Below, one piece after another: positions 7,340-11,739 of a stretch of DNA of 11,739 bases. Below the pieces are notes generated by a model. That model had not been told where the DNA came from. It saw nothing but the letters and a program-made list of their open reading frames with translations, and searched no databases. This DNA is from Chloroflexota bacterium (GTDB lineage Bacteria; Chloroflexota; FW602-bin22; JAMCYS01): NCBI GenBank assembly GCA_021847625.1, contig JAJZQK010000043.1, positions 1 through 11,739 of the forward strand, read 5' to 3'. The translations under genes and the position numbers were made by a program. How positions within the stretch are numbered: the stretch's first letter is position 1; the number at the start of each line of letters is the position of its first letter.

Positions 7340-9073
7340 ATGCTGACCGTGAAACCGGGGTTGCTGGGCGGGCGACTTGGCACGATACGATCGCACCACC
7401 GTGTGGTGGCATTTATGGCGATGCTGGCGCTGGCCGTTCTGTTGGGCGCGGCTGCGGTAGCGGTTGTTCTGCTCAGCACGTTGATGCCCGTTCCCTACTT
7501 GGAGGCCAATGTCGAAGGGCCGACTGCAGACTGGGCGCCCTCCCAGGTGCCGATCGTAGTCGTCCCTAATCTCGGCAAACCCCTCGCGGCGGTGACGCTC
7601 TTCGAGGTGGGGTATGACGCCAACGGTCGGGAGCAGGAGCGGGCGGTCCCGACTAGCCTCGACTCGGCTGACTCCGCGACGGGGCTTACCCTCTGGACGA
7701 AACTGCAGTTGCTAGCGCCAGACGGGACGAGCGCGCTGGCGTACGATGGCGACTATCGTCTCAGTTTGGCCGTCACCACCCTGGTGCCGAAACTGCCGCT
7801 TCCCCGACTGGAGACGGTTACTGCTGACTACCGTTTCCGAACGCCGGCAGCGCCTCACCCCATCATGTCCGAGAAGGTCGTGCCACTTCGCTACGGCGAG
7901 CCGGTCCAGATCCGGTGGGACGCTCCGGTCGAGGGCTTTGCAGTCGAGCTGGTGCCACCCGCCGCCAGCAGAACCTGGCTGAACCCTGCCGACCGGCGAG
8001 TCGGTTACGTGGCTTTGGCGGACCCGCAACCGGGGGCACGCTACCAAGTGAGGGTGACGGAGGCCTGGGGCGCAAACGGAGCCCCCCAGCTTGCGCCGGC
8101 CACTGTGACCGTGGACGTGCCCGCTCCCCCCAAGCTCGCCGCGGACAAGGTGCGGTTGGAGGACGGCAGGCGGATAGCGCTCTCGTGGGATCAGCCGGTT
8201 GCGAGTTTTACGTACGAGCTCAGCCCTGCCACGGCGGGCAAGGCGGAGGTCGACCGGTCGGACCCGCGGACGACCCACATTGCGCTGGAGCGGCCAGTCC
8301 AGGGGCAGGATTATGAAGTGAGGATCACCGGCGCCGTCGGCACCTCCGGGGCTCCCTTGACCGAGGTGCCAGCGCCGTTCGTGGTCACTATCCCGCCGCC
8401 GCTAACGGTGGTGAAGCTCTCCCCGCGCGGCACCGAGATTGGGGTGGAACGGGGCAGGCCCATCAGCATCAAGTTCTCCGCTCCCGTGGCCGACCGGGCC
8501 GCCGCCGTGGCGGCCGTCACGCTGAACCCCGCTCTCGCCGGCCGCTTCGAGTGGCCGGAGCCGGACCGCCTGCAGTTCACCCCGGAGGCGTCACTGCCAC
8601 CGCTCACCCGCATCAATGTTCTCATCGCAGGCGGCCCCGGGGGCGTGAAGAGCGCGGACGGGTTCTACTTGGACGAGGATTATGAATACTCCTTTCTGAC
8701 CCAGCCGGACGGGTACATCGACGTCGACCTCACGCGGCAGCGGCTGACGTTGTTCGAGGCCGGCAACCCGGTTTACTCGACGCTCGTGGCGACCGGGGTG
8801 CGCGGCGCCGAGACGCCTACTGGTCGCTTTATGGTCACGATCAAGTGGCCCACGGTGCGGATGCAGGGCGTGAACCCCAGCGGCACTGTTTACGACATAC
8901 CGAACGTGCCCTGGGTGATGTCTTTTCTGGGCGACTACACGTTGCACGGCGCGCCCTGGCGTAGTCGGTTTGGCATTCCTGGGAGCAACGGGTGCGTCAG
9001 CATGGAGACGAGCGCCGCCAAGTACGTCTACGACTGGACCCCCTTGGGCACGCCGGTCGTGATTCACCACTAG
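7340..9073 (+). CDS. Membrane-anchored L,D-transpeptidase (YkuD) with three Ig-like domains
   Basis: 577 residues. Forms or edits peptidoglycan cross-links (3-3 links) or attaches envelope polymers outside the cell. A short basic cytoplasmic start is followed by one membrane helix (about 23-47), making a type II membrane protein. A beta-rich segment (55-165) precedes two tandem Ig/FN3-like repeats, about 171-262 and 263-352, which align with each other (WDxPVxxFxxEL, then YxVR(V/I)T and GAP). A third Ig-like domain of Big_5 type covers 353-455 (LSPRGTEIGVERGRPISIKFSAPV). The YkuD catalytic domain is 457-577, with H536 in LHG and the nucleophile C552 in GSNGCVSM. Usual R in the SxGCxR motif is S554 here. 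ATGs at 7334 and 7340 are in frame; 7340 is nine bases past GGGAGG and is preferred. The frame upstream to 7268 is not protein-like. Transcribed alone. Confidence 0.92.
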   Translation: MLTVKPGLLGGRLGTIRSHHRVVAFMAMLALAVLLGAAAVAVVLLSTLMPVPYLEANVEGPTADWAPSQVPIVVVPNLGKPLAAVTLFEVGYDANGREQERAVPTSLDSADSATGLTLWTKLQLLAPDGTSALAYDGDYRLSLAVTTLVPKLPLPRLETVTADYRFRTPAAPHPIMSEKVVPLRYGEPVQIRWDAPVEGFAVELVPPAASRTWLNPADRRVGYVALADPQPGARYQVRVTEAWGANGAPQLAPATVTVDVPAPPKLAADKVRLEDGRRIALSWDQPVASFTYELSPATAGKAEVDRSDPRTTHIALERPVQGQDYEVRITGAVGTSGAPLTEVPAPFVVTIPPPLTVVKLSPRGTEIGVERGRPISIKFSAPVADRAAAVAAVTLNPALAGRFEWPEPDRLQFTPEASLPPLTRINVLIAGGPGGVKSADGFYLDEDYEYSFLTQPDGYIDVDLTRQRLTLFEAGNPVYSTLVATGVRGAETPTGRFMVTIKWPTVRMQGVNPSGTVYDIPNVPWVMSFLGDYTLHGAPWRSRFGIPGSNGCVSMETSAAKYVYDWTPLGTPVVIHH

Positions 9074-9262
9074 CACGGCAAGGCGCCCCGCCTCGTCTTA
9101 CCACATCCTAATATCTCCTACCCATCCTTGGCCGCAGAATCGGCCCCACGTCGCCACGCGCGGCCGAGGTTGGCTGTCGTCTCTGTTGTTGCCGCGAGGG
9201 CTCTGCCCACCCCGGCGTGGCCATTTCCCATCGGGCGCGGTTAGCCCCCGTGGGCACAGCAT
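9074..9262. other. Intergenic stretch, no gene seen
   Basis: Between the transpeptidase stop and the AT-rich promoter region there is only GC-rich sequence. A short GGC/GCC stem followed by TCGTCTTACC just past the stop could be a weak terminator. No coding frame or RNA gene is supported. Confidence 0.4.
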
Positions 9263-9299
9263 TATGATATACTTATATACATAGTAAGGATGCTATAAA
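9263..9299 (+). promoter_or_regulatory. AT-rich promoter region of the YCII-DUF1801 pair
   Basis: The only strongly AT-rich island in the neighbourhood. It contains overlapping -10 candidates TATGAT (9263), TATACT (9268) and TATAAA (9294), none with a good -35. The outer edges TATG (9263-9266) and CATA (9280-9283) are symmetric over 21 bp, which could be an operator (PadR-type sites have this ATG..CAT look), but the inner bases are not symmetric. The exact start site is undecided. Confidence 0.4.
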
Positions 9300-9312
9300 C
9301 CATCCCGCGTGA

Positions 9313-9381
9313 GACGGTTCTATCCAGAGAGATGGAACGGTAGGAAGTGGTCACGCCTGGCGATCGACCTCCCGAACCGTC
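9313..9381 (+). other. Structured leader with two mutually exclusive stems
   Basis: GACGGTTC (9313-9320) pairs perfectly over 8 bp with GAACCGTC (9374-9381). Its GTTC half can instead form a local hairpin GTTCTATC-CAGAGA-GATGGAAC (9317-9338, one G.U pair). The two folds share bases, so only one can exist at a time. The long-range stem ends ten bases before the AAAGGAG site (9391-9397) of the downstream gene. No known riboswitch class is recognised. Confidence 0.35.
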
Positions 9382-9402
9382 CGACTATTAAAGGAGAAAG
9401 TA

Positions 9403-9825
9403 ATGCGCTTCATGGTACTGGTGCCTGCCAGCAAGGAGTCCGAAGCGGGGATTCTTCCCGACGAGAAGATCCTCGCCGAGATGGGTAGATTCAACGAGGA
9501 GTTGGCGAAGGCCGGCATGTTGCTGGCCGGGGAGGGTCTGCACCCCACTTCGAAGGGCGCCCGGATCGTTTTCGGGCGCGGCGAGACGACGGTGACGGAC
9601 GGGCCCTTCCCAGACCCGGAGCGGTTGATCGCCGGGTTCTGGCTGATTCAGGCGAAGTCGAAGGAAGAGGTGATAGCCTGGATGAGGCGGGCGCCCTTCG
9701 GTGAGGGCGTAGTGCTGGAGATCCGCCAGGTGTTCGAGAATGATGACTTCGGGCCGGCGCTCACTCCGGAACTACGGGAGCAGGACGAGCGGGTGCGCGC
9801 CGAAGCCGCCAAGGCGCGGCAGTGA
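9403..9825 (+). CDS. YCII-related (DGPF-domain) protein
   Basis: 140-residue soluble cytoplasmic protein of the YCII/DGPF superfamily, a small ferredoxin-like fold. Typical features: start MRFMVLVPASKESEAG, the helix KILAEMGRFNEELAKAGMLL, the GEGLHP turn, and the family-naming motif TDGPF at 65-69, followed by LIAGFWLIQAKSKEEVIAWM and a C-terminal EIRQVFENDDFG. The stretch after DGPF reads PDPERLIAGFW where most relatives have an E-rich AETKE; the helix-breaking PDP is unusual. No enzymatic activity is established for most of the family. AAAGGAGA lies about six bases before the ATG. A DUF1801 gene follows 78 bp downstream in the same direction. In other genomes such genes often neighbour ECF sigma factors, but none is present here. 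Confidence 0.9.
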   Translation: MRFMVLVPASKESEAGILPDEKILAEMGRFNEELAKAGMLLAGEGLHPTSKGARIVFGRGETTVTDGPFPDPERLIAGFWLIQAKSKEEVIAWMRRAPFGEGVVLEIRQVFENDDFGPALTPELREQDERVRAEAAKARQ

Positions 9826-9903
9826 GCGAAGCCTTGCGGCGTCCTCGTCGCCGGGCAACCGGCTCCCGTAAGGGCAAAGCTAGGCACTAGAAAGGAATCC
9901 TAT

Positions 9904-10269
9904 ATGCAAGCAGCTGGCAAGAAAGCGACGAAGAAGGCCGACGACGAGACCGCCGTGCTCGCGGCGATCGCAGCGATGCCGGAACCGTATCGCACCATGG
10001 GCGAGCGGCTCCATGCCATCATCAAAGCCAGTGCGCCGGCCCTCTCGCCGAGACTCTGGTACGGGATGCCCGCGTATGCCAAGGACGGCAAGGTCATCTG
10101 CTTCTTCCGCGGCGGGGACAAGTTCAAGGAGAGGTACATGACGCTTGGTTTCAACAACGAGGCGAACCTCGACGAAGGCCACCTGTGGCCGATCGCTTTT
10201 GCGCTGACCGAGTTGACTGCTGCCGAAGAGGAGAAGATTGCCGCACTCGTCAAGAAAGCGGTGGGCTGA
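9904..10269 (+). CDS. DUF1801 / YdhG-like protein
   Basis: 121-residue soluble protein of the DUF1801 (YdhG-like) family. After a lysine-rich start ([15 protein letters not shown]) come a helical segment [21 protein letters not shown] and the family hallmark [18 protein letters not shown] (51-68, usually YGMP.F...GK), then MTLGFNN, a sheet strand, and a C-terminal helix [16 protein letters not shown]. Some members such as Bacillus YdhG have a frataxin-like fold and have been proposed to act in iron delivery; this role is not shown for this branch. AAAGGA lies seven bases before the ATG. It is co-directional with the YCII gene 78 bp upstream, and both are stand-alone small-domain proteins often found together, so co-transcription is likely. 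Confidence 0.85.
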   Translation: MQAAGKKATKKADDETAVLAAIAAMPEPYRTMGERLHAIIKASAPALSPRLWYGMPAYAKDGKVICFFRGGDKFKERYMTLGFNNEANLDEGHLWPIAFALTELTAAEEEKIAALVKKAVG

Positions 10270-10422
10270 AGTGCCTGGGGCCAACCCTACACCCGCCGCC
10301 GATCCAGTCTTGGAGGGATACTGCATGCCAACCGCGTGTCAATGAACGAGCCTCGGCGTTCGCACGAGGTGTCACGCACCGCTCGCACATATGCACCGCT
10401 ATGTGAAGCCCCCGAAGACGAG

Positions 10423-10450
10423 GAACGCCGTCCCGCGAGGGACGGCGTTC
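10423..10450 (-). terminator. Hairpin terminator of the tRNA-rnpB operon
   Basis: A 12-bp perfect stem, GAACGCCGTCCC / GGGACGGCGTTC, with a 4-nt loop, starts six bases past the CCA end of tRNA-Glu on the minus strand. The following bases are CTCGTCTTC, only moderately T-rich. It may also stop plus-strand transcription from the DUF1801 gene. Confidence 0.65.
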
Positions 10451-10455
10451 TCGGT

Positions 10456-10532
10456 TGGTAGCGCATAAGGGATTCGAACCCTTGATCTCCGCCTTGAGAG
10501 GGCGGTGTCCTTGGCCGCTAGACGAATGCGCC
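10456..10532 (-). tRNA. tRNA-Glu(CTC)
   Basis: Minus strand, 77 nt with encoded CCA. Acceptor GGCGCAT pairs with ATGCGCT (G1.U72). Anticodon stem CCGCC/GGCGG encloses the loop CTCTCAA, anticodon CTC. T arm AAGGG-TTCGAAT-CCCTT. Last gene of the stable-RNA operon, 23 nt after tRNA-Val. Confidence 0.96.
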
Positions 10533-10555
10533 TTGTACTGAATACGAAAGGGAAG

Positions 10556-10632
10556 TGGTGGGCGATACTGGACTTGAACCAGTGACCTCCACGATGTCAA
10601 CGTGGCACTCTAACCAGCTGAGCTAATCGCCC
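10556..10632 (-). tRNA. tRNA-Val(GAC)
   Basis: Minus strand, 77 nt with encoded CCA. Acceptor GGGCGAT/ATCGCCC, anticodon stem CCACG/CGTGG around TTGACAT, anticodon GAC. T arm has TTCAAGT. Its 5' end is only about nine bases past the 3' end of rnpB. Confidence 0.96.
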
Positions 10633-10641
10633 ACGATACGG

Positions 10642-11008
<367 letters not shown>

Positions 11009-11026
11009 GTTAAGGTACAGACGACC

Positions 11027-11112
11027 TGGTGCCGAAGGAGGGATTTGAACCCTCACGTCCTAGTGGACACTACGCCCTGAACGTAGCGCGTCTGCCATTC
11101 CGCCACTTCGGC
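11027..11112 (-). tRNA. tRNA-Leu(CAG)
   Basis: Minus strand, 86 nt with encoded CCA and the long variable arm expected of leucine tRNAs. Acceptor GCCGAAG/CTTCGGC; anticodon stem CTACG/CGTAG around TTCAGGG, anticodon CAG. T arm GAGGG-TTCAAAT-CCCTC. Confidence 0.95.
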
Positions 11113-11125
11113 AAGAACCCGGAAC

Positions 11126-11201
11126 TGGTGGAGATGAGGGGATTCGAACCCCTTACCTCTGCGATGCGAACGCAGCGCTCTCCCAGATGAGCTACACCCC
11201 C
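11126..11201 (-). tRNA. tRNA-Ala(CGC)
   Basis: Minus strand, 76 nt with encoded CCA. Acceptor GGGGGTG/CATCTCC carries the G3.U70 pair that marks alanine tRNAs. Anticodon stem CTGCG/CGCAG around TTCGCAT, anticodon CGC. T arm GGGG-TTCGAAT-CCCC. Only two bases separate it from the preceding tRNA-Ala. Confidence 0.95.
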
Positions 11202-11203
11202 AC

Positions 11204-11277
11204 TGGTGGAGCTAGGGAGACTCGAACTCCCGATTCGACACTGCCAGTGTCGCGTAATCCCTCTTTACTATAGCCCC
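11204..11277 (-). tRNA. tRNA-Ala(GGC)
   Basis: Minus strand, 74 nt with encoded CCA. Acceptor GGGGCTA/TAGCTCC with G3.U70. D arm GTAA-AGAGGGA-TTAC, a short 7-nt D loop. Anticodon stem CGACA/TGTCG around CTGGCAG, anticodon GGC. T arm GGGAG-TTCGAGT-CTCCC. First gene of the operon. Confidence 0.92.
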
Positions 11278-11318
11278 ATCAGACACCGATGCATCGGCCG
11301 GCGGGCCAATGCGTGTGT

Positions 11319-11348
11319 ATAATACCAAAATCCCCCCATGGTTGTCAA
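11319..11348 (-). promoter_or_regulatory. Strong sigma-70 promoter of the tRNA-rnpB operon
   Basis: Minus strand: perfect -35 TTGACA (11348-11343), 18-bp spacer, then TGGTATTAT, an extended -10 with hexamer TATTAT (11324-11319). Initiation near 11312 would put a leader of about 35 nt before tRNA-Ala(GGC). The leader contains a 12-bp palindrome CCGATGCATCGG (11286-11297). Confidence 0.8.
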
Positions 11349-11412
11349 CTTGGGTGCGGCCGCCTTCGCCGCAATTCCGCGCGGGCTCGGCACCTGCTTA
11401 CCGGCAATACGC

Positions 11413-11443
11413 TCGTGGGGGAGACGCGCTGTCTCCCCCACGA
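11413..11443 (-). terminator. Hairpin after the aldehyde oxidoreductase gene
   Basis: A 13-bp perfect stem, TCGTGGGGGAGAC / GTCTCCCCCACGA, with a 5-nt loop lies about 38 nt past the minus-strand stop codon and before the tRNA-operon promoter. There is no U-tract on either strand, but strength and position fit a terminator insulating the two units. Confidence 0.6.
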
Positions 11444-11481
11444 AATCACACTCGAAACAGGCCGGTTGGTCGAGCGACTGG

Positions 11482-11739
11482 CTACAGCCCGAGCGCTCTG
11501 GCCACGTAGGAGAGGCCGAGCTCCTCGAGGCGAGCCGGATTCGGCAGCGCCGTCTCCGGGTCCCACTGCATTACACGCAGGTAGTCGCCGTTGTTCTTCG
11601 CCGCGTCCACCGTCACGCCGCGCGTGTTGCCCTTGGTCAAAGGCGGGTTGCCGAGCATGCGCGGCGGCACCACGAAGTTGAGCGGGTTTAGCCCCTCGCG
11701 CAGGTTGAAGGCGTGGCGGACGTTGGCGATGCGCTCGCC
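11482..11739 (-). CDS. Aldehyde:ferredoxin oxidoreductase, C-terminal part
   Basis: Partial gene running off the right edge; only the last 85 codons are present. Read from the edge inwards it begins GERIANVRHAFNLREGLNPLN, continues with PPRMLGNPPLTKGNTRGVTVD and ends DYLRVMQWDPETALPNPARLEELGL..ALGL before TAG. The sequence (R)xFNxREG, GxxxGVTVD and WDxxxxxPxxxRLxELGL is the standard C-terminal signature of the AOR family: tungsten- or molybdenum-pterin enzymes of about 600 residues that oxidise aldehydes to acids with ferredoxin, or related substrates. The pterin and Fe4S4 ligands lie outside the window, so the substrate class and metal cannot be judged. It is followed by a hairpin and then the stable-RNA promoter. 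Confidence 0.88.
   Translation of the reverse strand, partial: GERIANVRHAFNLREGLNPLNFVVPPRMLGNPPLTKGNTRGVTVDAAKNNGDYLRVMQWDPETALPNPARLEELGLSYVARALGL

Noticed and set aside
11289..11691. Plus-strand open frames at the right edge
   Set aside because: They are antisense to the clearly recognisable C-terminus of the aldehyde oxidoreductase and to the tRNA-operon promoter.

Overview
The window is GC-rich bacterial DNA with strong GGAGG-type ribosome binding sites. No single gene fixes the taxon. The mix of a soluble multi-PAS histidine kinase with an SHDLRQPL H-box, an L,D-transpeptidase carrying Ig-like repeats, a tungsten-type aldehyde:ferredoxin oxidoreductase and a divergent RNase P RNA fits Chloroflexota best. 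This is inference, and a deep Firmicutes or actinobacterial relative is not excluded.

Left part (1-2651, minus strand): a compact three-gene operon with overlapping genes, in the order TetR-family repressor, ABC ATPase, ABC-2 permease. It has a clear sigma-70 promoter whose -10 lies inside a palindrome (likely autorepression) and a hairpin terminator past the last gene. The intergenic stretch to its right holds a 55-codon coding-like remnant on the minus strand.

Middle (3195-9073): a plus-strand secreted/membrane protein of unknown function with an N-terminal DVGPKP motif; then a 227-bp non-coding element with perfect 18-bp terminal inverted repeats and an internal dRS3-like palindrome, lying between two convergent genes; then a minus-strand soluble hybrid-sensor-like histidine kinase with four PAS domains and no adjacent response regulator; then a plus-strand, membrane-anchored, three-Ig-domain L,D-transpeptidase of the YkuD family.

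Right part (9263-11739): a plus-strand pair encoding a YCII/DGPF-domain protein and a DUF1801 protein, behind an AT-rich promoter and a leader that can fold in two mutually exclusive ways. Next comes a minus-strand stable-RNA operon from a near-consensus promoter: tRNA-Ala(GGC), tRNA-Ala(CGC), tRNA-Leu(CAG), RNase P RNA (rnpB), tRNA-Val(GAC), tRNA-Glu(CTC), hairpin terminator. All five tRNAs encode CCA. The window ends in the C-terminal 85 codons of an aldehyde:ferredoxin oxidoreductase on the minus strand.

The most unusual observations are the rnpB gene embedded between tRNAs only 9-18 nt away, so that RNase P cleavage of tRNA-Val would also define the 3' end of RNase P RNA itself; the altered P4 core of that RNA and its missing P15-P17 domain; and the inverted-repeat element at 4191-4417.
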